From positions 1 through 64,000 of the forward strand of contig NZ_KE386941.1 in assembly GCF_000429705.1 (NCBI RefSeq): a DNA stretch of 64,000 nt, read 5' to 3'. The position numbers were made by a program, and so were the translations under genes. The stretch is from Alteribacter aurantiacus DSM 18675. Lineage in GTDB: Bacteria > Bacillota > Bacilli > Bacillales > Salisediminibacteriaceae. The notes beneath the pieces were generated by a model. That model worked only from the letters and a program-made list of their open reading frames with translations, had not been told where the DNA came from and ran no database searches. This document shows positions 33,309-42,178 of this stretch, in pieces; position 1 is the stretch's first letter, and every line of letters starts with the position of its first letter.

Positions 33309-34346
33309 GTGGATTCATTAAAAGAACGAAAGCTCTATGATGTAACGGCACCAAACGCCTCTACAGGAATAATTAACGGGGAAAGCTCGAACGTACTAAA
33401 CTGGGATGATACCCGGTTTAGCTGGGCTTATCCTCTTTACAAGAACATGCTCGCCAATTTTTGGACACCGTTTGAAATTAACATGAGTACTGATATTAAG
33501 CAGTATGAAAAACTTGAAGCTCACGAACAAGAAGCCTTTAACAAAATCATCGGGTTACTCGCCTTTTTAGACAGCATCCAAACGGACTATTCTATGCACG
33601 TGGCACGCTACTTGACAGACTCTAGTCTTAGCGCGTTGATGACGGTCTTGTCTTTTCAAGAAGTGGTCCATAACCAAAGTTACTCGTACGTTCTATCGAG
33701 TGTCACGAGTAAACAAAAACAAGATGAGATCTTTGAGTATTGGAAGCACGATCCTGTTCTTAGGGAGAGAAATGATTTTATCGCTCAAGGTTACGAAGCC
33801 TTTGTTAAAAATCCGACGCCTCAAACCTTTCTTGAGTCGATTGTCTACGACGTTATTTTGGAAGGGCTGAACTTTTATTCGGGCTTTAGTTTCTTTTACA
33901 ATATGGCACGAAATCAAAAGCTTGTATCTACGTCTACAATGATCAATTACATCAACAGGGACGAACAGCTCCACGTCCATCTGTTTGCTAATATCTTTAA
34001 AGCCCTTCTTAAAGAACATCCGGAGCTAAATACGGAGAAAAACCATCGTTTTGTGCAAGAGACGTTTAAAAAAGCAGCGGAACTTGAAATCAATTGGGCT
34101 CACTATTTGTTCAAAGAACCGATAGAAGGCATCAACTTGAACGATCTTGAGGCGTACATTAAGTTTATGGCGAACAAGAGAGTAAACGAGCTCGGAATTG
34201 AAAGACCTTTTGAAGGGTACCGAAAAAATCCAATGAGATGGATTAAAATCTATGAAGATGTGAATAGCGGAAAGACCGATTTTTTTGAACAAAAATCAAG
34301 ACAATATACAAAAGTGGGAACGGACAACGGATTTGATGATTTATAG
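33309..34346 (+). CDS. nrdB: Class I ribonucleoside-diphosphate reductase, beta subunit
   Basis: A 345-aa ferritin-like radical-generating subunit. Metal ligands fit D88, E118, H121, E185, E219 and H222 (QEVVHNQSYSY, VILEGLNFY, RDEQLHVHLF). The radical Tyr is Y125, four residues after H121 as in E. coli R2 (H118/Y122), so it is a normal tyrosyl-radical protein, not a Phe-bearing class Ic type. Start is GTG 33309 with AAGGAG 9 nt upstream; an upstream GTG at 33300 overlaps that site. It starts 15 bp after the alpha gene. Confidence 0.94.
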   Translation: MDSLKERKLYDVTAPNASTGIINGESSNVLNWDDTRFSWAYPLYKNMLANFWTPFEINMSTDIKQYEKLEAHEQEAFNKIIGLLAFLDSIQTDYSMHVARYLTDSSLSALMTVLSFQEVVHNQSYSYVLSSVTSKQKQDEIFEYWKHDPVLRERNDFIAQGYEAFVKNPTPQTFLESIVYDVILEGLNFYSGFSFFYNMARNQKLVSTSTMINYINRDEQLHVHLFANIFKALLKEHPELNTEKNHRFVQETFKKAAELEINWAHYLFKEPIEGINLNDLEAYIKFMANKRVNELGIERPFEGYRKNPMRWIKIYEDVNSGKTDFFEQKSRQYTKVGTDNGFDDL

Positions 34347-34348
34347 TG

Positions 34349-34378
34349 AAACTGCCTCTTTACGGAGGCGGTTTTTTC
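34349..34378 (+). terminator. Terminator of the RNR operon
   Basis: AACTGCCTC/GAGGCGGTT stem followed by six T. Confidence 0.9.
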
Positions 34379-34406
34379 TTGTTTTAAAAAAGGATATTAT
34401 TTTTTT

Positions 34407-34473
34407 ATATTAAATAAGAAGTTTTTTTTGAGGTAAAACCGTTGGTATCTCTGGAGTCACCCTTATTTAATAT
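34407..34473 (+). repeat. 12-bp inverted repeat enclosing 43 nt upstream of AbgT gene
   Basis: ATATTAAATAAG (34407-34418) is perfectly complementary to CTTATTTAATAT (34462-34473). The enclosed sequence includes GGTAAAACC. It could be a cis-acting RNA or two operators; it does not match the tetrahydrofolate riboswitch patterns I know. Confidence 0.55.
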
Positions 34474-34616
34474 TCAGAAAAGAAAAAACGTTGTTAAATT
34501 TAACGTTTACATTAAAACAATCCTATGATACTTTCAAATTAACGGTTTAATTAAAGACATTTTCCGTAATTTAAACGGACATGCCGTAAATACTTTTTTT
34601 AGAGGAGTGAATGAGT

Positions 34617-36158
34617 ATGATTGACTCAAACGGAGGCAATAAAAAGCGAGGCTTGTTCTCCCGTTTTCTTGATATGGTTGAACGAGTAGGAAACAAGCTG
34701 CCTCACCCGTTTATGTTGTTTGTGTATCTTGCACTAGGGGTAATTGGGGTTTCTTGGTTCATCGGTTTATTCAACATTACATTTGAACACCCTGGCACAG
34801 GGGAGACTGAACAAATCCAAAGTATGCTGTCAGCAGAGGGTATTGAGTTCATCATATCCTCGATGTTAAGTAACTTTACGGGCTTTGCTCCGCTCGGGCT
34901 TGTACTTGTGATGATGTTCGGTATTGGCCTTGCTCAAAAGGTTGGCTTGATTGAAGCCTTTATGAAAAAGACGATCTTAAATGCCCCTCGTAGCCTGATC
35001 ACCTATGCAATTATTGCGACAGGTATTATGGGGAACTTGGCTTCTGATGCGGCGTTTGTTATTGTACCGCCTCTTGCAGCCATGGTGTTTTATGCGATTG
35101 GGAGACACCCTCTTGCAGGGATTGCAGCCGGTTTTGCCGGTGTTGGTGCCGGATTTACAGCCAATGTAATTATTACAGGAACGGATGCCCTTCTTTCCGG
35201 AATTAGTACTGAAGCGGCTCGTACGATTAACTCTGAAGCGCTTGTCACACCGGTCGACAACTGGTACTTCATGCTATTCTCGGTTCTGATGCTCATGTTT
35301 GTAGGTGCTTGGATTACGGAAAAAATCATTGAACCACGTCTAGGAAAATACGATCCTTCTCTAGGAGAAGACGATGTGGTCGGACAGAAGCTTGAAGAAA
35401 TTACTCCTGTTATGAATAAAGGACTTCGAAACGCAGGAATCGCCGGATTGGTTTATGCCATTCTAGTATCTTTCCTCATTGTTCCTGGCGACGCCATTCT
35501 TCGTGGTGAAGGTGGTACGATTGTACCTTCTCCGTTCTTGACGAACATTGTACCGATCATTTTGTTCTTCTTTATCGTAGTTGCGATTGCGTACGGTCTG
35601 ACTGTGAAAATGATTCAATCGACTAAGGACATTCCGGAATTTATGGCGGAGTCCATGAAAGATATGTCCGGTTACATCGTGTTGATCTTCGCAGCGTCAC
35701 AATTTATCGCTTACTTTGAGTGGACCAACTTGGGTGCGTTCATTGCCGTGACTGGTGCAGAGACACTCACGAACTTGAACTTCACAGGCCTACCGGTTAT
35801 TGTTGGCTTTATCATTTTGGCAGCAGTACTAAACTTGTTCATTTTTAGTGGATCTGCTCAGTGGGTGTTAATGGCACCGATCTTTATTCCGATGTTTATG
35901 TTACTTGATTACAACCCGGCATTCGTTCAGCTTGCTTATCGAATTGCTGATTCATCTACGAATATCATTACACCGCTCAATCCGTATGTGGTTATGGTGC
36001 TTGCTTTCATGAAGCGCTATGACAAGAACGCAGGGTTTGGAACGCTGATTACAATTATGCTTCCATACTCCCTCATCTTCCTCGGTATTTGGATTGCGAT
36101 CTTTATCGGATGGACCCTACTTGGCCTACCGATCGGACCTGGTGTAGGAATGAACTAA
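34617..36158 (+). CDS. AbgT-family transporter
   Basis: A 513-aa inner-membrane transporter of the AbgT family, which imports p-aminobenzoyl-glutamate in E. coli and exports sulfonamides in some species. About ten hydrophobic segments are seen. Family landmarks are LPHPFMLFVYLA near the N-terminus, GNLASDAAFVIVPPLAAMVF, AGFAGVGAGFTANVIITGTD and the C-terminal IFSGSAQWVLMAPIFIPMF with the second re-entrant hairpin. ATG 34617 is 9 nt after GAGGAG; ATG 34611 is only 3 nt after it. M20 hydrolases like AbgA/AbgB lie about 900 bp downstream, which supports a role in uptake of N-acyl-amino-acid substrates. Confidence 0.9.
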   Translation: MIDSNGGNKKRGLFSRFLDMVERVGNKLPHPFMLFVYLALGVIGVSWFIGLFNITFEHPGTGETEQIQSMLSAEGIEFIISSMLSNFTGFAPLGLVLVMMFGIGLAQKVGLIEAFMKKTILNAPRSLITYAIIATGIMGNLASDAAFVIVPPLAAMVFYAIGRHPLAGIAAGFAGVGAGFTANVIITGTDALLSGISTEAARTINSEALVTPVDNWYFMLFSVLMLMFVGAWITEKIIEPRLGKYDPSLGEDDVVGQKLEEITPVMNKGLRNAGIAGLVYAILVSFLIVPGDAILRGEGGTIVPSPFLTNIVPIILFFFIVVAIAYGLTVKMIQSTKDIPEFMAESMKDMSGYIVLIFAASQFIAYFEWTNLGAFIAVTGAETLTNLNFTGLPVIVGFIILAAVLNLFIFSGSAQWVLMAPIFIPMFMLLDYNPAFVQLAYRIADSSTNIITPLNPYVVMVLAFMKRYDKNAGFGTLITIMLPYSLIFLGIWIAIFIGWTLLGLPIGPGVGMN

Positions 36159-36173
36159 ATCAATGAGAAAAGG

Positions 36174-36212
36174 GGAAAGAAGTTGTTAACTAGCAACTTC
36201 TCTTTCCTTTTT
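36174..36212 (+). terminator. Terminator after AbgT gene
   Basis: GGAAAGAAGTTG/CAACTTCTCTTTCC stem with TTTTTGCTTT tail. It means the hydrolase operon needs its own promoter. Confidence 0.88.
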
Positions 36213-36277
36213 GCTTTATAAAAAAGACGAGTGTTTTATGATATAAACAACGTAACAAGGTGAGTTTGAAAAGCTTC

Positions 36278-36391
36278 ATTGAACGGCATATGCTCCCTTT
36301 CCGCGGACTCGCGGTGAGCCTCCTCGGACGCTGTCCTGCGGGGTCTCACCTGCTCCGTAATTCCGCAGGAGTGTCACATATGTCGTTCAAT
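36278..36391 (-). repeat. GC-rich dispersed repeat, copy B (inverted, with terminal inverted repeats)
   Basis: Reverse-complement copy with GGAGTGTC, GGGGTCTCACC and CTCCCTTTCCGCGG. It is flanked by ATTGAACGGCATATG (36278-36292) and CATATGTCGTTCAAT (36377-36391), a 15-bp inverted repeat with one mismatch. Confidence 0.8.
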
Positions 36392-36588
36392 TCCGCCTTA
36401 TTCGTGCAAAACAAATAGAACGAAACAAGATTTATCCCTCCGCTTCAAGCGTGGTGCGCTAAAACAACATCTATTGTTTATAAGAGGATGATTAAAGTAG
36501 CTACAATCTATCGGAAAGCTAGAAAAGATGAGTGTGGATCTTTGACAGTCTTCCCGTTCATTACATGGAGTACTTTATTCTTTAGTTG

Positions 36589-36807
36589 TGCGTAGCTGAA
36601 CGCCAGAAGCGACACTCCTGCGGCAGTGACGAGCGTTTGCATCGTGAGTTTTCTGCGAGTTGCTTCGACGCAGATTACTACGAAGCAGTACTTGCAGAGG
36701 AAGAAGCAGGAGGTTCTATTGGCCTTTCCTCCGGCACCGCCGCGGAAAGGGAGCGGATGGCGTACAGCGAAGCATTATACACTGTTTTAAAGGTTGTACT
36801 CATTAAA
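36589..36807 (+). repeat. GC-rich dispersed repeat, copy C with replaced centre
   Basis: Both ends match copy A (TGCGTAGCTGAACGC at the left, GCCGCGGAAAGGGAGCGGAT and TACTCATTAAAA at the right), but about 110 bp in the middle is unrelated and longer. Confidence 0.8.
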
Positions 36808-36851
36808 AGAAACGCTGTCTTATAGAAGGGAAGCTGCTTTTTTACAAGAAA

Positions 36852-36973
36852 AGTTGAAGCAGAAGGGCCCGAGACTCCTGTGGCCGTGGGGGCAATCCAA
36901 GACCTCACAGGTCGCAGACCGAGGAGGCTTGCCAGCACCGCCACGGAAAGCGAAGGGCCCGTATGCTTCAACT
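36852..36973 (+). repeat. GC-rich dispersed repeat, copy D
   Basis: GAGACTCCTGTGG, GACCGAGGAGGCTTGCC and CACCGCCACGGAAAGCG align with copy A. It is flanked by AGTTGAAGCA (36852-36861) and TGCTTCAACT (36964-36973), a perfect 10-bp inverted repeat. Confidence 0.78.
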
Positions 36974-37070
36974 ACAATTCCATTGATGATGAAAATAATA
37001 ATAAAAAGCAACGTCTATGAAAACAGTCAAAAGAAACAAACCAAACGATCAAACAAGGAGTCGGTTTACG

Positions 37071-38273
37071 ATGAGTTTTTCAGTAAAAGGAAAAGGCAAA
37101 GAAGTAAAGGAGTTGGTGGTTCATTACCGCAGACATTTTCACCAACATCCGGAATTAAGCCAAGAAGAAACGGAAACCTCAAAGACGATCCAAGCTTTTT
37201 TGAAAGAAGAGGGCATCCCTTTTGAAGCCGGTTTTGCTACTCACGGTGTTTTAGGGGTCATCGAAGGAGGAAAGCCCGGCAAAACGGTTGCTCTCCGGGC
37301 AGACATCGATGCTCTCCCAATTCATGAGAAAAACGACGTAGACTATGCTTCAAAAACACCTGGAAAAATGCATGCTTGCGGTCACGATGCTCATACTGCC
37401 ATGCTCATGGGAACTGGGGCACTATTAAACCGCTATAAAGATGAGCTCCAAGGCACTGTTCTTCTTGTCTTTCAACCAGCTGAAGAACTAGCTCCTGTTG
37501 GTGGCGCAGAAGCTATGATGAAAGACGGAGTGTTTGCAAAGCACAAGCCAGATGCGATCTTTGCTCAGCACATGTGGCCAGACCTTCCAGTCGGACAAGT
37601 GGGCGTTATGCAAGGCCCAATCATGGGCAACTCAGATCGTTTGTCCCTCACTATTCGTGGAGCGGGAGGCCACGCGAGTATGCCTCACCAAGGAAAAGAC
37701 GCGATTGTGATTGCGGCTCAAGTGATCACGCAGCTTCAAACGATCGTAAGTAGAAACGTGGATCCTATGGCGTCTGCTGTTATTACGTTCGGGGAAATTC
37801 ACGGTGGTGATCGCTACAATGTCATTCCAAGTGCGGTTACACTTGATGGTACGGTGAGAACGAATTCAGACGAGGTCAAAGAGAAAGTGAAAAGCCGTAT
37901 TTTAAAAGCAGTCGAAGGGCTTGCAGCTGCGCACGAAGTCGAGATCGATGTTGATTACGTGGACGGTTATCCGGCTACAGTCAACTCTCCAGAGTGGGAG
38001 GCACCTGTAAGAGAGACGGCGCAACGTATTTTAGGCGAAGAGGCAACGCCGACAGTGAACCCGAGTCTTGGTGGAGAAGATTTCGGACGCTTTTTACACG
38101 AGTATCCAGGCTTGTACTACTGGCTCGGCACAGCAATTCCCGAGCGCCCGGTACAAAAGCCTCTTCACGACGCCGAGTTTAATATAAATGAAGCTTCTCT
38201 TTCGATTGGAACGGAGCTTATGACCCAACTTGCTATTGATGCCTTAGAGCGATTAAACAAGGAGAGTCAGTGA
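37071..38273 (+). CDS. M20 amidohydrolase (hippurate/AbgB-like)
   Basis: A 400-aa metal-dependent N-acyl-amino-acid hydrolase. Metal-site motifs are ALRADIDALPI, MHACGHDAHTAML (Cys and His ligands) and the FQPAEE acid pair; the C-terminal SLGGEDFG supplies the last His/Glu region. A lid domain (about 185-300) has GGHASMPHQGKDAI. ATG 37071 has AAGGAG 10 nt upstream; the frame upstream is repeat DNA. It is the first gene of a tightly overlapping operon, so it probably acts with the next hydrolases on products brought in by the AbgT-like transporter. Confidence 0.9.
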   Translation: MSFSVKGKGKEVKELVVHYRRHFHQHPELSQEETETSKTIQAFLKEEGIPFEAGFATHGVLGVIEGGKPGKTVALRADIDALPIHEKNDVDYASKTPGKMHACGHDAHTAMLMGTGALLNRYKDELQGTVLLVFQPAEELAPVGGAEAMMKDGVFAKHKPDAIFAQHMWPDLPVGQVGVMQGPIMGNSDRLSLTIRGAGGHASMPHQGKDAIVIAAQVITQLQTIVSRNVDPMASAVITFGEIHGGDRYNVIPSAVTLDGTVRTNSDEVKEKVKSRILKAVEGLAAAHEVEIDVDYVDGYPATVNSPEWEAPVRETAQRILGEEATPTVNPSLGGEDFGRFLHEYPGLYYWLGTAIPERPVQKPLHDAEFNINEASLSIGTELMTQLAIDALERLNKESQ

Positions 38274-39589
38274 TGGGTGTGGACCCATTTTTAGACGAGC
38301 TCTATCCGAGTCTCGTAGAGTGGCGCCGATCGTTTCATAAGATTCCGGAAACAGGCTGGACGGAATATGTAACCACGTTTCGTATTTACAAAGAATTAAA
38401 GAAGCTAGGGTTTGATTTGTATGTAGGGCGAGAGGTCGTCGAGTCAGCTGAACGAATGGGGGTGCCTGAAGAATCTGAGCTTGCTTTAGCAGAAAAAAGA
38501 GCTCAAGACTTTGGGGTCGACCCTGACCTTTTGGAAAAAATGGCAGATGGACACACGGGTGTTGTAGCTGTTTTAGAAACGGGTCGCCCAGGTCCTCATA
38601 TTGCATGTCGCTTTGACATCGATGCCCTTCCAGTCAAAGAGTCCATTGAACCTACACACGTGCCAATTAAGGAGGCCTTTGCTTCTACAATCGAAGGGAA
38701 GATGCATGCTTGTGCTCATGACGGTCATGCTGCCATTGGTTTAGGTGTTGCTACGTACCTTGCTAGGATGAAAGAGCAGCTTTCAGGCACGTATACACTT
38801 CTATTTCAACCTGCCGAAGAAGGAAGCAGAGGAGCAAAAGCAATGGTTGAGAAGGGGTGGCTTGACGACGTTGATGTGTTTTTAGGGGGGCACATTGGCA
38901 TTGAGGACCTTGAAGTGGGACAAGTCGCTGCGACGACGGACCAGTTTTTGGCTACCACCAAATTTGATGTGACCTTTACAGGTGTAGCTGCTCATGCAGG
39001 GAAACGGCCGGAAGAAGGGAAGAATGCCCTTTTGGCTGCGGCAGCGTGTGCCCAGCACTTGCATGGGATTGCGCCTCATTCACACGGTGCCACTCGCTTA
39101 AACGTGGGTACTCTTCATGCGGGAACAGGACGTAACATCGTGCCCGACCATGCCACGTTAACAGGTGAAACAAGAGGAGAGACCGCTGAACTGAATGATT
39201 ACGTGTTTTCCGAAGCGAAAAGAATCATTGAGTCAGCAGCCAATCTTTATGGAGTCGATGCAGAGATGAGCGTCGTCGGTAAAGGAACGACAGCTGTTTG
39301 TGATTCTTCGTTTGTTGATTTACTCACAAAAGGGGCAGAACAAACACAGGCCATTAAGGATGTCATTGCGCGTCTTTCATTAGGAGCTTCTGAAGATGTG
39401 ACGCACATGATCAACCGCGTGCAAGAGCGGGGAGGAAAAGGAACGTACATGATTTTTGGTACGCCACTTCCGGCAGGGCATCATCATCCTGAATTTGACT
39501 ATCACGAAGAGGTATTAAAAACGGGAGTTGCTGCGTTTATTGCTCTTTTTCACGAACTGGCGCGAAACCAAGGGGAGGATCAACAATGA
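38273..39589 (+). CDS. M20 amidohydrolase (AbgA-like)
   Basis: A 438-aa hydrolase of the AbgA group (p-aminobenzoyl-glutamate hydrolase subunit A-like). It is longer than the previous one because of an insertion around residues 55-95, typical of AbgA. Metal motifs are CRFDIDALPV, MHACAHDGHAA and FQPAEEGSRGA; the C-terminal SEDVTHMINRVQERGG replaces the GGEDF segment. Its ATG (38273) overlaps the previous stop (TGATG) with AAGGAG 8 nt upstream. In E. coli AbgA and AbgB form a heterodimer; the two adjacent genes here may do the same. Confidence 0.88.
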   Translation: MGVDPFLDELYPSLVEWRRSFHKIPETGWTEYVTTFRIYKELKKLGFDLYVGREVVESAERMGVPEESELALAEKRAQDFGVDPDLLEKMADGHTGVVAVLETGRPGPHIACRFDIDALPVKESIEPTHVPIKEAFASTIEGKMHACAHDGHAAIGLGVATYLARMKEQLSGTYTLLFQPAEEGSRGAKAMVEKGWLDDVDVFLGGHIGIEDLEVGQVAATTDQFLATTKFDVTFTGVAAHAGKRPEEGKNALLAAAACAQHLHGIAPHSHGATRLNVGTLHAGTGRNIVPDHATLTGETRGETAELNDYVFSEAKRIIESAANLYGVDAEMSVVGKGTTAVCDSSFVDLLTKGAEQTQAIKDVIARLSLGASEDVTHMINRVQERGGKGTYMIFGTPLPAGHHHPEFDYHEEVLKTGVAAFIALFHELARNQGEDQQ

Positions 39590-40830
39590 AACAGTGGTTA
39601 CAACATACACTTGAAAAGCTCAACCTCGTAACGACGATGGAGCAGCCTGAGGGCTTTACGAGGCTTGGGTATACAGATGAAGAATGGGAAGCCATGGCTG
39701 CTTTTACTCGTATTGCTGAAGAGCTTGGCCTAACGGTTACACAAGACGCTGCGGGGAACCGAATTGCGCGGTGGGAGACATCTGAAAACAAACACAAACC
39801 GGCAGTTGCAACGGGATCTCACGTAGATACGGTCAAGTACGGTGGTGGTTACGATGGTGTGGCCGGCGTACTTTGTGGACTTGGCGCAATTAAGCTTTTA
39901 AAACAAGAAGGATTTAACCCGTTGGCGCCAATTGAAGTGATTTGTTTTGCATCGGAGGAGTCCTCTCGTTTTGGCATTTCCACAATCGGAAGTAAAGCCA
40001 TGTCAGGAAAGCTTGACGTGGACACGTTGGCGAGTGTGGAAGACGAAAACGGTGTGACCATAAAAGAAGCGGTCGAATCAAGAAGGCTGACTTGGGCTAA
40101 CGTGAAGAGCGCAGAAAGAAGGAGTGAGGATTTAGCTTCTTTTGTTGAGCTTCATATTGAACAAGGGATGAGAGTGGAGAGGGCGAAACGAGATTTTGGA
40201 GCTGTTACAGCAATTGCTTGTCCGATTAGACTCGTTTTACACATTGAAGGAAAAGCGAATCACACTGGAACAACGCCCATGGGTCAACGACAAGACGCAT
40301 TGGTAGCGGCAGCGCCAATCATTTCCTTTATTTCGGAGAGGGCGAATGAGCTTTCCGAAAAATCCGATTTGCCAATTGTAGCCACTGCTAGTACGATAGA
40401 ACTAAAGCCAAATGTGATGACGGTCATCCCAGGTCAACTTGACCTTGGTATTGATATCCGAAGTGTGGACGATCGCTTAAAAGAGCAGCTTGAAGAGGAA
40501 ATTCGGGACAGGTGCAAGCAGGTAGAACAGCGTTTCGACGTGACAATAGATGTGGAGAAGCTTGTTCATAACCCGTCTGTTCATCTGGATATGAATGTAC
40601 ACGACAAGTTGGTCTCACTTGGAGAGGAGCTAGGGTTAACGTCTCTTACTCTTGAGAGTGGTGCCGGTCATGATGTGATGAACATGGCAGCGAAGTGGTC
40701 TACCGGTATGATTTTTATCCCGTGTAGAGAAGGTCTTAGCCATCATCCGAATGAACATGCGAGTATTGATGATCTTTACAAAGGCACAACGATCATTACG
40801 GCTTATTTACGAAAAGAAACAGGTGAATAA
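39586..40830 (+). CDS. Zn-dependent hydrolase (allantoate amidohydrolase/N-carbamoyl-amino-acid hydrolase type)
   Basis: A 414-aa M20-type amidase. Motifs: TGSHVDTVKYGGGYDGVAGV (metal His/Asp), CFASEESSRFG (Glu pair), VELHIEQG, and the C-terminal SGAGHDVMNMA with the last metal His. The family cleaves N-carbamoyl groups, allantoate or similar C-N bonds; substrate is not predictable. It overlaps the previous gene by 4 bp (ATGA), so translation is coupled. Together the three hydrolases form a salvage pathway module. Confidence 0.9.
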   Translation: MKQWLQHTLEKLNLVTTMEQPEGFTRLGYTDEEWEAMAAFTRIAEELGLTVTQDAAGNRIARWETSENKHKPAVATGSHVDTVKYGGGYDGVAGVLCGLGAIKLLKQEGFNPLAPIEVICFASEESSRFGISTIGSKAMSGKLDVDTLASVEDENGVTIKEAVESRRLTWANVKSAERRSEDLASFVELHIEQGMRVERAKRDFGAVTAIACPIRLVLHIEGKANHTGTTPMGQRQDALVAAAPIISFISERANELSEKSDLPIVATASTIELKPNVMTVIPGQLDLGIDIRSVDDRLKEQLEEEIRDRCKQVEQRFDVTIDVEKLVHNPSVHLDMNVHDKLVSLGEELGLTSLTLESGAGHDVMNMAAKWSTGMIFIPCREGLSHHPNEHASIDDLYKGTTIITAYLRKETGE

Positions 40831-40833
40831 AAC

Positions 40834-42141
40834 GTGAAAATTAAATTGGGTGCAGTAGGGCCTGAAGATTCGATTAAAAAAATCATACAAGAAGCCAGTC
40901 GTTTTGACGATCTTGAGTTGATTCCTTTTCCATATGAAAAAACGGAGGAGACAAAAGAGATTATTGAAACAAACAGAGGGAAAGTCGACTATTGGCTCTT
41001 TTCAGGTCAGGCTCCATATTTTTATGCCCGTACCTATAATCTCGTGGAGGAGCACGAAGCCACTTATCCTCCTTTATATGGCTCAAGCCTGTTGGGGAAA
41101 CTACTGAAAGCACAGTACAAAAAAGGAACGATTCTTCCGAGCATCAGTGTAGATACGATTAGTGATGAAGAGATGGATTCCTTTCGTAATATGTTTTCTT
41201 TGGAGGACTTGAACGTTTACAATTACCCGTACGAGGGATATTTGCCTGCGGACGAAATTGTTTCCTTTCACGAAAATCTGTACAAAGAAGGCAAGATCGA
41301 TGCGGCATTTACAAGTATTCGATCGGTTTATTTGGAGTTGAAAGAAAGAGGCGTACCATGTTACAGGGTGACGCCTACGGAACTGGCGATTCAGTTGACC
41401 ATCAAGTTCTTGAGGGAGCGGATCCACTCCGCCCTTTACCGAAAGTCGCAAATTGCAATTGTAGGTATTGAACGGATTCAAGAACCAGGTCAATCGGAAG
41501 AGGACTATTATTCATTCAAGTCGAAGCATCAAGACTTGGACTTAAAGCGCCTTATTTTACTCTATGCGGAAAAAGTGCACGGTTCATACGTGCAAATGGG
41601 AGACGGGTTGTTTTTCATTTATACGACGCTCGGCGAACTGGAATATCAAACGTATCAGCCTTTATTCAACCTCATTTATCAGGCTGAAATGCAGACTGGC
41701 CTCAGGCTTCGAACAGTTACAGGGTATGGTCGAACGGCCATTGAAGCAGAGCAAAATGTAAGACTTGCGTTCCGTGAAGCCAGGTCCACACGAGAGCGGA
41801 TCATTGTAACCGTTGACGAAGATAAGGCGGTTCATCAGGTTTATGAAGACAAAGGTGAAGTCACTTACAACCAACGGATGTGGGGAGAAGAATGGCTTGA
41901 AAAATTCAAGGCCGCTCACATCAGCCCCGCTATCGTGTCAAAAATTCAGTCGATCTCTTCGTACTATGGTCGGGAAACGGTAACAGCCAAAGACATCTCC
42001 ACGTGGCTGAACAGCACCGATCGAAACGCACGACGAATTCTCACTGCATTGGAAGAAATGGGACTTGCCCGCATTAGCGGCGAAGAACAACCGGGCCAAC
42101 GAGGTCGCCCAAGAAAAATATACAAGCTATGCTTTGAATAA
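40834..42141 (+). CDS. Transcriptional regulator with GGDEF-like middle and winged-helix C-terminus
   Basis: A 435-aa protein. The N-terminal ~185 residues look like a periplasmic-binding-type sensor (alternating strands and helices, with DYWLFSGQAPYFY). Residues about 205-345 resemble a degenerate nucleotide-cyclase/GGDEF palm (YVQMGDGLFFIYTTLGELE, then GYGRTAIEAEQNVRLAFREA); the GGDEF signature itself is missing. The last ~70 residues are a winged helix (VTAKDISTWLNSTDRNARRI, then GQRGRPRKIYKL). Start is GTG 40834, after AGGTG in the end of the previous gene. It is the last gene of the hydrolase operon and probably its effector-sensing regulator. Confidence 0.72.
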   Translation: MKIKLGAVGPEDSIKKIIQEASRFDDLELIPFPYEKTEETKEIIETNRGKVDYWLFSGQAPYFYARTYNLVEEHEATYPPLYGSSLLGKLLKAQYKKGTILPSISVDTISDEEMDSFRNMFSLEDLNVYNYPYEGYLPADEIVSFHENLYKEGKIDAAFTSIRSVYLELKERGVPCYRVTPTELAIQLTIKFLRERIHSALYRKSQIAIVGIERIQEPGQSEEDYYSFKSKHQDLDLKRLILLYAEKVHGSYVQMGDGLFFIYTTLGELEYQTYQPLFNLIYQAEMQTGLRLRTVTGYGRTAIEAEQNVRLAFREARSTRERIIVTVDEDKAVHQVYEDKGEVTYNQRMWGEEWLEKFKAAHISPAIVSKIQSISSYYGRETVTAKDISTWLNSTDRNARRILTALEEMGLARISGEEQPGQRGRPRKIYKLCFE

Positions 42142-42150
42142 GAAGAAAAA

Positions 42151-42178
42151 ACTGCACCCAAAAAAGTGCAGTTTTTTC
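42151..42178 (+). terminator. Terminator of the hydrolase operon
   Basis: ACTGCAC/GTGCAGT stem with loop CCAAAAAA and six T. Confidence 0.92.

Larger units (their letters stand above)
36209..37070. other. Repeat-rich intergenic region (no gene)
   Basis: About 860 bp between AbgT and the hydrolase operon, almost filled by GC-rich repeat copies B (inverted), C and D. Short open frames here follow the repeat sequence and have no ribosome sites. The promoter of the hydrolase operon should lie around 36975-37055. Confidence 0.7.

Noticed and set aside
31110..34346. Class Ib (nrdEF with nrdI) reductase
   Set aside because: No nrdI or nrdH in the operon and a class-I beta subunit with Y125; subclass left open beyond class I.
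34407..34473. Tetrahydrofolate riboswitch before the folate-related AbgT gene
   Set aside because: Neither known THF aptamer core could be aligned; only a simple inverted repeat is certain.
36586..36971. Open frames in the 36.6-37.0 kb region
   Set aside because: They follow GC-rich repeat copies C and D and mirror the same repeat elsewhere; no ribosome sites.
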